Position numbers and translations under genes: made by a program
Notes under the pieces: generated by a model
What the model was told of the DNA's origin: nothing
The model's database searches: none
What the model saw: the letters and a program-made list of their open reading frames with translations, nothing else
Assembly (NCBI GenBank): GCA_018381235.1
Contig: JAGZSF010000013.1
Span: 12,688-76,687 of the forward strand
DNA from: Collinsella sp.
GTDB taxonomy: Bacteria; Actinomycetota; Coriobacteriia; Coriobacteriales; Coriobacteriaceae
DNA: 64,000 nt
Reading direction: 5' to 3'
Shown: positions 34,888 through 43,494 of the stretch, piece by piece
Layout of the letters: each line of letters opens with the position of its first letter
Position numbering within the stretch: the stretch's first letter is position 1

Positions 34888-35941
34888 CGCTTTCCTTAAC
34901 CGTCAGCGAGATCAGACGGAATGCGATGGTAAGCACCGCCACGCCAATCACGCCGGACAGGATATACATGGCAGCCTGACCGGCAAAGCCAAGGCCCTGC
35001 TCCTCGGAATAAGCCTGCAGGTAATCACCCGTAGGCAGAGCGTCGGCAAAGGTCGGGGTATCAAGGCCGACCGAAGCCTGCAGACTGTCGTCACCAGCCT
35101 CCTGAACGGCGGTCGCGGCGCCCTCGGCGTCCCACTCGCCCCATGCGTCACCTGTGGCAAGCAAGCCGAGCGGCGTAGCCACGACAAGCACGGCGACCAG
35201 AATGAGCGTGGGGACCAGCGAGGTCTTCTTGGCAGTACCATCGCCGGCAAGCTGTCCATCGACGGCCTCGGGCCCGACGATAACACTCGGCGCCGTCTTC
35301 TTAATGAAACCGTAGATGGCGGCCGTCGCCACGCCCTCGATCACGCCGGCAACCAGCATATGCGGGATCAACATGGCCGGAATAGCCACGGACAGCGGGA
35401 AGGGGCAGTACAGCGGCGCGCCCGAAGCGTTGGTAAAGAGCATCGGCTGAATACCAAACTCGATTGCCGCGCACAGGGCCGCCAGGCACAGGCCGACCCA
35501 GCCGCTTACGACGGCCGAAACCGAGGTGCCCCAGCCCTTGCCATGCAAACGGCTGTTGAGCGCACGAAACACGATAGCGGCGGCAAACGGCAGCACGAAG
35601 GCCATGTTAAAGCAGTTGGCGCCAAAGGACAGGATGCCGCCGTCGCCAAACAGCAGCGCCTGCAGCGCCAGCGCGACCGAGACAGCGATAGCCGCGGCCT
35701 CGGGGCCTAGCAGCAGCGCAATGAGGGCGCCGCCGACGGCGTGGCCTGTGGTGCCGCCAGGCAGCGGCACGTTGAACATCATGAGCAGGAAGGAGAACGC
35801 GGCGCAGATGCCCAGGAAAGCCATATGCTCGCGATCGAGCGTGGCACGCACTTTCTTGATGCAGTGAACCCAAACAGGCACCATCGCCACTGCCATGACG
35901 GCATCGGTCTGCGGGGACAGATAATTATCTGGAATGTGCAT
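34859..35941 (-). CDS. cbiM: Nickel/cobalt ECF substrate-binding protein, CbiM-CbiN-like fusion
   Basis: 360 residues. It starts MHIPDNYLSP, with the N-terminal Met-His motif that binds Ni/Co in CbiM/NikM proteins. The first ~215 residues are the CbiM domain with several helices (GGTTGHAVGGALIALLLGPE). The C-terminal ~130 residues have two helices (LVPTLILVAVLVVATPLGLL and a final one near MYILSGVIGVAVLTIAFRLI) around an extracellular loop with GEWDAEG, as in CbiN/PDGLE partners, so this is a natural fusion. A NikR-type operator directly upstream suggests nickel. Confidence 0.9.
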   Translation of the reverse strand: MHIPDNYLSPQTDAVMAVAMVPVWVHCIKKVRATLDREHMAFLGICAAFSFLLMMFNVPLPGGTTGHAVGGALIALLLGPEAAAIAVSVALALQALLFGDGGILSFGANCFNMAFVLPFAAAIVFRALNSRLHGKGWGTSVSAVVSGWVGLCLAALCAAIEFGIQPMLFTNASGAPLYCPFPLSVAIPAMLIPHMLVAGVIEGVATAAIYGFIKKTAPSVIVGPEAVDGQLAGDGTAKKTSLVPTLILVAVLVVATPLGLLATGDAWGEWDAEGAATAVQEAGDDSLQASVGLDTPTFADALPTGDYLQAYSEEQGLGFAGQAAMYILSGVIGVAVLTIAFRLISLTVKESGAHGNSRVA

Positions 35942-35998
35942 GCACGCCTCCCGGTTATCGGCGCACGGAATTGCAACGCCGTTTGAATCACCTTTCCA

Positions 35999-36026
35999 GT
36001 GTTACGTAATGTCAGATTCGTAACAC
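35999..36026 (-). promoter_or_regulatory. NikR-type operator upstream of cbiM
   Basis: A perfect inverted repeat GTGTTAC-N14-GTAACAC. The comparative consensus for NikR in several lineages is GTGTTAC-N13/14-GTAACAC as I recall it. It lies just downstream of the cbiM -10 box, where a bound repressor would block transcription. No nikR gene is in the window. Confidence 0.75.
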
Positions 36027-36036
36027 GCCGCGGGCT

Positions 36037-36065
36037 ATCATAGCAAAACGGCGCACTGCCGACAA
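36037..36065 (-). promoter_or_regulatory. cbiM operon promoter
   Basis: Minus strand TTGTCG (36065-36060), 17-base spacer, TATGAT (36042-36037). The start of transcription would fall near 36030, at the edge of the NikR-type operator. Confidence 0.7.
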
Positions 36066-36187
36066 AGCAGCACGCCGTTATGTAATGCGCGTGTCATATA
36101 TGCAGGCTCAGCAGCGCCTTATACCGGCCATAGCAGTCACGTAGGATTCGGCAGCAGCCACCGCTGACCCATACCCCAGCGCAAGAC

Positions 36188-38641
36188 CTAGCCGCGGACC
36201 TCGCCGTTTACGCCCTTGCACACCTTGGTGACGATCTTCTGGTGCGCCTTTTCGACCTCTTCGCTGGTGAGCGTGTGGTCGTCGGAGCGATACGTAAGCG
36301 CGAAGGCCATGGACTTCTTGCCCTTGCCAATGCGGACCGGGTCGCGGTACACGTCGAACAGGCGCACGCCCTCGAGCAGCTTGCCGCCGGCACTGGCGAT
36401 GCGACGCTCAAGGTCCTCGCAGGTCACAGCGTTATCGACCACGATAGCCAAGTCGTGCTCGACGGCCGGGTACTGCGAGAACTCGCGGTAGTTCTCCTGG
36501 TTACGGGCACCCTTGATCAGCTTGTCCAAATCGAGCTCAAAGGCGACGACGACCTCGTCGATGCCGCAGGCCTCGCGCGCCTCGGGGTGGATCTCGCCGA
36601 CCCAGCCTAGCACGGTACCGCCAGACAGAACCTCGGCCGCGCGGCCCGGCTGCAAGAAGGCGTAGCCCTCGCCCTCGACGGGACGGAAGCGAACCTTCTC
36701 GATACGCAGCTGGGCGAGCAGCTCCTCCACGATGCCCTTGCCATAGAAGAAGCGCAGCTTGCGGTACTTCATGTTCCAGGACTGCTCGCTCCACTGGCCC
36801 GAGAGCACGCCCGCCACGGACTTGGTCTCCTTGGGCAGGCTGGCGTTCTCGCGGCCGTGGAACAGGCTGCCCACCTCGTACAGGTGCACGTTGGGCGTGC
36901 CGTGGGCCTCGTTGTAGGCTACCGACTGCAAAAGGCCCGGCAGCAGCGAGCGGCGCATCTCGGTCTGCTCGGCCACCAGCGGGTTCATGAGCACCACGGG
37001 GCAGCCGCGGCCCTCGGTGGGCATGCCGATCTTCTCCAGGTCGCCCGGGGCGGCAAAACCAAAGGTCGTGGTCTCGTTGAGGCCGCAGGCGCGCAGGATC
37101 TCGCCGACCTTGCGGGTGAGCTTTTGCTCGCGGGTCAGGCCGCCGATATGGTTCTTGGCAGCCGGGATGGTCGCCGTCACGCGGCCCATGCCCCACAGAC
37201 GCAGGACCTCCTCGATCAGGTCGATCTCGCGCGGCAGGTCGGGACGGAAGCTCGGCGGGGTCACCATAAAGTCCTCGCCCTCACGCTCGACGGTGCAGCC
37301 CAGGCGGGTGAGCGAGCGCTCGATAAAGTCGGGCTCGATGTCGGCGCCGCAGATGGCGTGCACGCGAGCCAGGCGCAACTTGATGCTGTCGATGGTCTTG
37401 GGCGCAGGGAACACGTCCACATAGCCGGGGGCGACCTCGCCGCCGGCAATCTGCTCGATGAGCGCGCAGGCCACGTTGGCGACGTCCACGCAGCCGGTCT
37501 CGTCGACCTGGCGCTCAAAGCGGATGGAGGCGTCCGAAATCAGCGACAGGTCGCGGCTGGTGTGCGAGGTGCGGCCGGCGTTGAAGCAGGCGCTCTCGAC
37601 CATCACGTCGACGGTGTCGTCCTCAATCTCGGAATCCATGCCACCCATGACGCCGGCCAGCGCCACGGGACGCTCGCCGTCGGTGATCAGGCCCATGCCG
37701 GCGTCGAGCGTGCGCTCCTCGCCGTCGAGGGTCGTGAACTTCTCGTCCTGCTGGGCGGCGCGAACCACCACGCGCCGTTTGCCCTCACGCTCGGCAAAGG
37801 TGTCAAGGTCAAAGGCGTGCAGCGGCTGACCGGTGAGCATCATCACGTAGTTGGTGATGTCGACGATGTTGTTGTGCGGACGCACGCCCAGGGCGTTGAG
37901 GCGCTTGACCATCCAGTCGGGCGAGGGGCCGACCTTCACGTTGCGCACGATGCGGGCGACATAGCGGTCGCACAGGCCCTCGTCGGCAATCTCGACCGAA
38001 AGCTCGTCGTCGGTCGCGCGGCCGGTCTCGGCCTTGATGGCGGGCAGCTCAACGTGGAAATCGCGATCGAAAATGGCGCCGGTCTCGCGGGCCATGCCGA
38101 TCATGGACAGGCAGTCGGGACGGTTGGGCGTGATCTCGCAGTCGAGCACGGTGTCGCTCGAGCCCACATACTCGGCAAACGGCATGCCGCAGGGCGTGTC
38201 CTCGGGCAGGATCATGATGCCGGAGTGGTCGCCGCCCAGGCCGAGCTCGCGCGCAGAGCAGTTCATGCCCATGGACACGACGCCGCGAAGCTTGCTCTTC
38301 TTGATCTTGACGTCGCCGGGGAGCACAGCGCCGATCATGGCCGTGACGATGTGGTCGCCGGCCTCGAAGTTCTGCGCGCCGCAGACGATCTGCAGCGGAG
38401 CGGGGTTGCCGTCGGCGTCGAGGTTCTTGTCGCCCACGTCGACCGAGCACACATACATATGGTCGCTATCGGGGTGCGGGGTCTTGGTGAGCACCTTGGC
38501 GGTCACCACGTGGTCGAAGGACTCGCCCACGGTGTCGATCGCCTCGACCTCGGTGCCGGTACGGATATATTCGTCCGAAAGGGTCTTGGGATCCTCCGGA
38601 ATATCGATCATGGTCTTGAGCCAGTCGTAAGAAACACGCAT
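36188..38641 (-). CDS. pheT: Phenylalanyl-tRNA synthetase beta subunit
   Basis: 817 residues. N-terminal MRVSYDWLKTMIDIPEDP, the EMAP-type tRNA-binding domain (about 40-150, with CGAQNFEAGDHIVTAMIGAVLP), B3/B4 editing domain (about 210-400), B5 domain, the catalytic-like core, and the C-terminal ferredoxin-fold anticodon-binding domain (ending TLTSEEVEKAHQKIVTKVCK). It forms an alpha2beta2 enzyme with PheS. Start codon at 38641 after AAAGGAGAGCTAG. It follows pheS after an unusually long gap (184 bases) that contains a hairpin repeat. Confidence 0.96.
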   Translation of the reverse strand: MRVSYDWLKTMIDIPEDPKTLSDEYIRTGTEVEAIDTVGESFDHVVTAKVLTKTPHPDSDHMYVCSVDVGDKNLDADGNPAPLQIVCGAQNFEAGDHIVTAMIGAVLPGDVKIKKSKLRGVVSMGMNCSARELGLGGDHSGIMILPEDTPCGMPFAEYVGSSDTVLDCEITPNRPDCLSMIGMARETGAIFDRDFHVELPAIKAETGRATDDELSVEIADEGLCDRYVARIVRNVKVGPSPDWMVKRLNALGVRPHNNIVDITNYVMMLTGQPLHAFDLDTFAEREGKRRVVVRAAQQDEKFTTLDGEERTLDAGMGLITDGERPVALAGVMGGMDSEIEDDTVDVMVESACFNAGRTSHTSRDLSLISDASIRFERQVDETGCVDVANVACALIEQIAGGEVAPGYVDVFPAPKTIDSIKLRLARVHAICGADIEPDFIERSLTRLGCTVEREGEDFMVTPPSFRPDLPREIDLIEEVLRLWGMGRVTATIPAAKNHIGGLTREQKLTRKVGEILRACGLNETTTFGFAAPGDLEKIGMPTEGRGCPVVLMNPLVAEQTEMRRSLLPGLLQSVAYNEAHGTPNVHLYEVGSLFHGRENASLPKETKSVAGVLSGQWSEQSWNMKYRKLRFFYGKGIVEELLAQLRIEKVRFRPVEGEGYAFLQPGRAAEVLSGGTVLGWVGEIHPEAREACGIDEVVVAFELDLDKLIKGARNQENYREFSQYPAVEHDLAIVVDNAVTCEDLERRIASAGGKLLEGVRLFDVYRDPVRIGKGKKSMAFALTYRSDDHTLTSEEVEKAHQKIVTKVCKGVNGEVRG

Positions 38642-38726
38642 CTAGCTCTCCTTTCATACTGAAAGCCTGCGAAGAGATGCAGGTGGAAACTTCAACTTTG
38701 TGAACATTCCTTACAAAGCGAGGGTT

Positions 38727-38815
38727 GTCCAAGTGCGGCAGATCGGCCCGAAAGAGGAGCGCCGCGTACTTTGGTACGCAAGCGACGAATGAGCGCCGAG
38801 GTGCCGTGCTTGGGC
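38727..38815. repeat. Inverted repeat in the pheS-pheT gap
   Basis: Outer arms GTCCAAGTGCGGC (38727-38739) and GCCGTGCTTGGGC (38803-38815) pair imperfectly. The centre has the hairpin GCGTAC-TTTG-GTACGC (38764-38779). GAGCGCC occurs on both sides as a direct repeat. It may slow decay or trim the pheST message. Confidence 0.6.
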
Positions 38816-38825
38816 AAGCCGCAGC

Positions 38826-39902
38826 CTAGAACTGATTCAAGAAGCGCATATCGCCAGTCATGAGCGTTCTGAGGTCCGGCAGGTCGTAGCGCAGGGCCGC
38901 GACGCGCTCGGCGCCAATACCAAAGGCGAAGCCGGTGTACTTCTCGGGGTCGATACCGCAGTTGATCAGGACGTTGGGGTCGACCATGCCGCAGCCCAGG
39001 ATCTCGATCCAGCCGCTGTGTTTGCAGAAGTTGCAGCCCTTGCCGCCGCACACATGGCAGCTCACGTCCACCTCGCAGGAAGGCTCGGTGAAGGGGAAGA
39101 AGTGCGGGCGGTAACGCGTCTTGCGGTCCTCGCCAAACATGCACTTAACAAAGTAGTCGAGCGTGCCCTTAAGATCGCCAAAGGTGATGCCCTCGTCGAC
39201 GACCAGGCCCTCGATCTGGTTGAACTGCGGCAGGTGGCAGGCGTCGGCCGTGTCGGGACGATAGACGGTGCCCGGGCAGATCATGTAGATGGGCGGCTTC
39301 TGCGACTCCATGGTGTGGATCTGCACGCCCGAGGTCTGGGTGCGCAGCAGCACGTCGGACTCGCCGTGGGCGTGAGCCTCGGGGTGTGCGACGCTGCCGG
39401 GGTTGTTGTCGACCACGTAGAAGGTGTCGCGGGCCGAGCGGCTCGGGTGATCCATGGGGGCGTTGAGCGCGGTGAAGTTGTAGTAGGAGGTGTCGACCAT
39501 GGGACCGGACTCGACGGTGTAGCCGATGCCGCAGAAGATGTCCTCGGCCTCCTCGATGATCTGCTTGATCAGGTGCTGGTGACCGATCTGCGGACGGATG
39601 CCCGGTAGCGTGATGTCGACGGCCTCGTGCTCGAGTGTGTGCTTGAGGGCGGCGGCCTTCATCTCGGTGGTGCGCTCGTCGAGCATGCCCTCAATCAGCT
39701 GGCGCATCTCGTTGGCGCGCTTGCCCATCATGGGACGATCCTCGGGGGCGAGCTTGCCCATCATGCGCATCAGGCCAGTGATGCGGCCCTTGCGGCCGAG
39801 CAGCTCAACGCGCGCGGCCTCGAGCTTTGCGGCGTCGTCGGCGCCCGCGACGAGCTCCTTGGCCTCTTCCTCGAGTTTGACCAGATCATCAATCAGACTC
39901 AT
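38826..39902 (-). CDS. pheS: Phenylalanyl-tRNA synthetase alpha subunit
   Basis: Catalytic subunit, 358 residues from ATG 39902 after AAAGGGAAGAC. N-terminal coiled coil (about 1-90), then class II motifs: motif 2 PGTVYRPDTADACHLPQFNQ and motif 3 GFAFGIGAERVAALRYDLPD. It has an extra Cys-rich insert CHVCGGKGCNFC (about 305-316) seen in a subset of bacterial PheS, which could bind zinc. A T-box leader precedes it. The upstream in-frame extension to 40085 belongs to the leader RNA. Confidence 0.96.
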   Translation of the reverse strand: MSLIDDLVKLEEEAKELVAGADDAAKLEAARVELLGRKGRITGLMRMMGKLAPEDRPMMGKRANEMRQLIEGMLDERTTEMKAAALKHTLEHEAVDITLPGIRPQIGHQHLIKQIIEEAEDIFCGIGYTVESGPMVDTSYYNFTALNAPMDHPSRSARDTFYVVDNNPGSVAHPEAHAHGESDVLLRTQTSGVQIHTMESQKPPIYMICPGTVYRPDTADACHLPQFNQIEGLVVDEGITFGDLKGTLDYFVKCMFGEDRKTRYRPHFFPFTEPSCEVDVSCHVCGGKGCNFCKHSGWIEILGCGMVDPNVLINCGIDPEKYTGFAFGIGAERVAALRYDLPDLRTLMTGDMRFLNQF

Positions 39903-39984
39903 GTCTTCCCTTTCGTCTCTCGCGCTCCCCGCTTGCCGAGGCGGCTGCCGCCGTCTGACGTTGCGAAAACGCGGCCCGGTTCGG

Positions 39985-40285
39985 TAACAAAAAACCGCCC
40001 TCGGGCATGTGCATTGCCCAAGGACGGTTGAATTCCGCGGTACCACCTTGTTTGACCCGGCGGATGTCTGGCCCGCCGCGCCCACTCTTTGCCCCTTGTC
40101 GCGAGGCTCACGGCTTCCCTACTGGGGACATCGCCGCCGCTGGCCGCGCGCCCGTTGAGGTCGCTGCTCGGGAGTGAACGCTTGGCCCTTGTCACCGCAG
40201 GAAGGCTTGCAGCCCATGACCTTCCCTCTCTTGCCGGCGACGCGGCGGGCAAAACCCTCTCCGTCAACGCATTGGGCTACAGGAT
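39985..40285 (-). promoter_or_regulatory. T-box riboswitch (Phe) controlling pheST
   Basis: The mRNA strand has the T-box AAGGTGGTACCGCGGAATT (40049-40031), followed by the terminator CCGTCCTTGGGC...GCCCGAGGGCGG and TTTTTTGTT (40027-39987). Upstream, Stem I shows AGAGAGGGAAGG and the specifier region GCG-TTC-ACTCCCGAG with Phe codon TTC at 40178-40176. Uncharged tRNA-Phe should pair with TTC and stabilise the antiterminator. The 5' end is estimated. Confidence 0.93.
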
Positions 40286-40407
40286 ACCACATTGTTTGGG
40301 TGTATCGCCGCGTTCCGTTTTGTTCGTGCTGGGTACAAGGCAGGTAGCTGTGCAAACTGGCCGCGCCGCCGCGTGCGACGGGCGACCTGCGAGATCAAGG
40401 ATATGGT

Positions 40408-41982
40408 ATGGGAAAGAAGCACGATAAGAAGGCCGAGCCCGCAGCGGGCAAGACGCCCAAAGGCATGAAGGTCGATAAGGCCGTCAAAAAATTCCGCAAG
40501 CTCGAGGGCAAGCTGTGGACCCGCGAGTACCTGCTCAAGATTGCCAAGTTTGACGGCGCGACCATTGCCCCCGCCAACGGCGCCGCAGCGCGCGCCGACG
40601 CCATGGGCACCCTTGCCGGCGAGCATCATAAGCTCCTGACCAGCGAAAAGTCTGTCGAACTTGTGCGCTCGCTGGCACGCGAAACCGTCGCCGGCGGCAA
40701 GATCGACGACCCGCAGCTGCTCGACGAGATCCGCGTACTCGGCCGCGACCAGCGCGAAGCGAGCGTCATTCCCACCGAGGAGGCCGAGGCCTGGACCAGG
40801 CTCACCTGCGAGGCCGACGCCGTGTGGCACAAGGCCAAGACGGCCAATGACTGGGCGAGCTTTGAGCCCTATGTGGATAGAATCGTCGGCCAGCTTAAGC
40901 ATCAGGCCGAGCTCATGGACCCCAAGCGCGACCCATACGATGTTTGGCTTGACCAGTACGAGCGCGGCCTTTCCGCCAAGAGCTTCGATGCGTTTTGCGA
41001 TGAGGTCAAGGCGACGGTCGTGCCGCTCGTGCACGCCATCGGCGAGCGCAGCCAGCAGCCCGCTGCCGACTTTTTGCACGCCCGTGTGCCCGAGGCCGCC
41101 CAGCGCGCCATGAGCTTCGACCTTATGAAGCTCGTCGGCCTGGACCTAGACGACACCACGCTTGCCTTTACCGAGCACCCGTTTAGCGAGGGCTTTGCCG
41201 TGGGCGACGCGCGCATCGCGACGCACATCTATGAGGACGACTGCATCTCCAACGTCTACAGCATCATCCACGAGGCCGGTCACACCATGTATGAGCTGGG
41301 CGTGAACCCCGCCTATGCTCGCACCTGCCTGGAGGGCGGCACCTCCATGGGCATCCACGAGAGCCAGAGCCGCTTTTTCGAGAACACCGTGGGTCGCAGC
41401 CGCGCCTTTATGGGACCGCTGCTCGAGGTGCTGCGCCGCCACGCACCCGAGGTCTACGGCGACGTCGACGAGGACACGCTCTACCACGCCGTGAACATCG
41501 CGCAGCCTTCGCTGATCCGCACCGAGGCCGACGAGCTCACCTATCCGCTGCACGTTATGGTGCGCTACGAGATTGAGCGCATGCTGTTTGCCGGCGAGGC
41601 CACGGCCAAGGATATCCCCGCGCTTTGGAATCGCTTTATGGACGAGTACCTGGGCATTCCCGTTCCTGACGACACGCACGGGTGCCTGCAGGATACACAC
41701 TGGAGCGGTGGCTCGTTTGGTTACTTCCCCACCTATGCGCTGGGCAGCGCCTACGACGCCATGTTCGTGCCGGCCATGTGCCGCGACGGCATCGACCTTA
41801 CCGGTGCCTGCGCGAGCGGCGATCTGGCGCCCGTCCGGGCCTGGCTGGGCGAGCACATTTGGCAGTGGGGCCGTGCCAAGGACGCGCCGGAGCTCATCAA
41901 GGGCGCGTGCGGCATGGCGTTCGATGCCCGCTACTACTGCAGCTACCTGCAGGACAAGTTCACCACGCTCTACGAGCTGTAA
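40408..41982 (+). CDS. M32 family metallocarboxypeptidase (Taq type)
   Basis: Cytoplasmic zinc carboxypeptidase of 524 residues. The zinc motif is SIIHEAGHTMYELG (about residues 285-298), followed by the family motifs MGIHESQSRFFENTVGR and IRTEADELTYPLHVMVRYEI. The first 30 residues are Lys-rich and extra to the family core. The final part SYLQDKFTTLYEL is typical. ATG 40408 follows AAGGATATGGT. It is monocistronic, divergent from the T-box and convergent with glmM. Confidence 0.93.
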   Translation: MGKKHDKKAEPAAGKTPKGMKVDKAVKKFRKLEGKLWTREYLLKIAKFDGATIAPANGAAARADAMGTLAGEHHKLLTSEKSVELVRSLARETVAGGKIDDPQLLDEIRVLGRDQREASVIPTEEAEAWTRLTCEADAVWHKAKTANDWASFEPYVDRIVGQLKHQAELMDPKRDPYDVWLDQYERGLSAKSFDAFCDEVKATVVPLVHAIGERSQQPAADFLHARVPEAAQRAMSFDLMKLVGLDLDDTTLAFTEHPFSEGFAVGDARIATHIYEDDCISNVYSIIHEAGHTMYELGVNPAYARTCLEGGTSMGIHESQSRFFENTVGRSRAFMGPLLEVLRRHAPEVYGDVDEDTLYHAVNIAQPSLIRTEADELTYPLHVMVRYEIERMLFAGEATAKDIPALWNRFMDEYLGIPVPDDTHGCLQDTHWSGGSFGYFPTYALGSAYDAMFVPAMCRDGIDLTGACASGDLAPVRAWLGEHIWQWGRAKDAPELIKGACGMAFDARYYCSYLQDKFTTLYEL

Positions 41983-42004
41983 GGCATAACCGACACGCCA
42001 ACGC

Positions 42005-42043
42005 AAAGGGGACGCCGCGGAACCAATCCGCAGCGCCCCCTTT
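42005..42043. terminator. Bidirectional terminator between M32 peptidase and glmM
   Basis: Hairpin GGGGACGCCGCGG...CCGCAGCGCCCC flanked by AAA and TTT on the two sides, between two converging genes. Confidence 0.75.
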
Positions 42044-42048
42044 CCACC

Positions 42049-42071
42049 TAGTTGTTTAAGAACGTCCCCAA
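42049..42071. repeat. Intergenic repeat TAGTNGTTTAAGAACGTCCCC
   Basis: Sequence TAGTTGTTTAAGAACGTCCC then CAA. A near copy (TAGTCGTTTAAGAACGCCCC) starts at 63849 with two more GTCCCC-type units behind it. Confidence 0.6.
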
Positions 42072-42079
42072 TGACTACC

Positions 42080-43411
42080 TCACAGAGCCTCGAGCGCGTT
42101 GGCGATGCGCTTCATGGCGGCATCGGCAGATGCTTGGTCGGGCGCCTCGGCCAGCACGCGGATAACCGACTCGGTTCCGCTCTTGCGCACGAGCACGCGG
42201 CCCTCGCCTGCCAGCGCAGCCTCGGCCTCGGCGATGGCGTTCTGCACGCCCATGTTCTCGAGCGCGGCGTCCTTGTCCGCCACGTGCACGGCCACCTGCG
42301 CCTGCGGCAGCAGCTTGCACGGAGCCGTGAGCTGCGAGAGCATCTCGCGCTCGGCACGAATCACTTCCATCACGCGCAGCGAGGTCATAATGCCGTCGCC
42401 CGTGCGCTCGATATCGCCAAAGATCGTATGGCCCGTCTGCTCGCCACCCAGGCTGTAGCCGCCCTCGCGCATCTTGGCATACACGTGACGGTCGCCCACG
42501 CCGCTGGTCACGGCGCTCAGACCGGCAAGCTCCAGCGACTTGACCAGGCCAAAGTTGCTGGCAATCGTCGGCACCACGGTACCGCCCGAGAGTCGCCCGT
42601 GCTTGTTCAGATACACGCCGCACACGTACAGGATCTGGTCGCCGTCGACCACGCGCCCGCGCTCATCCACGGCCAGGCAGCGGTCGGCATCGCCGTCGTA
42701 GGCAAAGCCCACGTCCAGGCCCTGCTCCACCACATGGCGCTGCAGACGCTCCATATGCGTGGAGCCGCAGTCGACGTTGATGTTAAAGCCATCGGGCGCG
42801 GCGTTGATCACGCGCACGTCGGCGCCCAGCGCGTCGAACACCGGCTTGGCCACCGAGGAAGCCGAGCCGTTGGCGCAGTCGATACCGATCTTGACGCCCT
42901 GCAGCGAAAAGTTCGCACTTGCAATGAGCGAAGCAATGTAGCGGTTGCGGCCCTGCATGTAGTCCACCGTGGCACCGATGTGGTTGCCCGTGGCCAGCGG
43001 CACCTCGCTCTTGCCATCGATGTAGTCCTCGATGAGCTCCAGTACGTCCTCGTCCATCTTAAAGCCGTCGCTGTTGACGAGCTTAATGCCGTTATCGCAA
43101 AACGGGTTGTGGCTCGCGCTGATCATGATGCCGCAATCGAAGCAGCCTTCCACGGTCTGGTGCGCTACGCCCGGCGTGGGGATCACGTGCAGCATATAGG
43201 CGTCCGCACCGCTCGCGACCAGGCCGCTCACCAGCGCCGCCTCGAACATATAACTCGAGCGACGCGTGTCCTTGCCCACGATCACGCGTGCCTTGCGCTC
43301 GCGGTTGGCGCCGTAATACCAGCCCACAAAACGGCCAATCTTATAAGCGTGCTCTACCGTCAGCCCAACGTTGGCCTCACCGCGAAAGCCGTCGGTGCCA
43401 AAGTACTTCAT
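42080..43411 (-). CDS. glmM: Phosphoglucosamine mutase
   Basis: Converts glucosamine-6-P to glucosamine-1-P for cell wall precursors. 443 residues: MKYFGTDGFRGEANVGLT start, phosphoserine loop GIMISASHNPFCDNGIK (about 95-111), metal loop FAYDGDADRCLAVDERG (about 236-252), sugar loop GGEQTGH and C-terminal phosphate loop VRKSGTESVIRV. It lies downstream of a DUF4012 gene but is separated from it by a terminator. Confidence 0.96.
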   Translation of the reverse strand: MKYFGTDGFRGEANVGLTVEHAYKIGRFVGWYYGANRERKARVIVGKDTRRSSYMFEAALVSGLVASGADAYMLHVIPTPGVAHQTVEGCFDCGIMISASHNPFCDNGIKLVNSDGFKMDEDVLELIEDYIDGKSEVPLATGNHIGATVDYMQGRNRYIASLIASANFSLQGVKIGIDCANGSASSVAKPVFDALGADVRVINAAPDGFNINVDCGSTHMERLQRHVVEQGLDVGFAYDGDADRCLAVDERGRVVDGDQILYVCGVYLNKHGRLSGGTVVPTIASNFGLVKSLELAGLSAVTSGVGDRHVYAKMREGGYSLGGEQTGHTIFGDIERTGDGIMTSLRVMEVIRAEREMLSQLTAPCKLLPQAQVAVHVADKDAALENMGVQNAIAEAEAALAGEGRVLVRKSGTESVIRVLAEAPDQASADAAMKRIANALEAL

Positions 43412-43421
43412 GCGCTCTCCT

Positions 43422-43457
43422 TACAAAATAGGGGCGAACAGATTGCCTGTCCGCCCC
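43422..43457 (-). terminator. Terminator of the DUF4012 gene
   Basis: Minus-strand hairpin GGGGCG-G-ACAG-GCAAT-CTGT-T-CGCCCC followed by TATTTTGT. Confidence 0.75.
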
Positions 43458-43494
43458 AAAATGGTACTCGATTATCTGCGCTACCAGAAAAACC

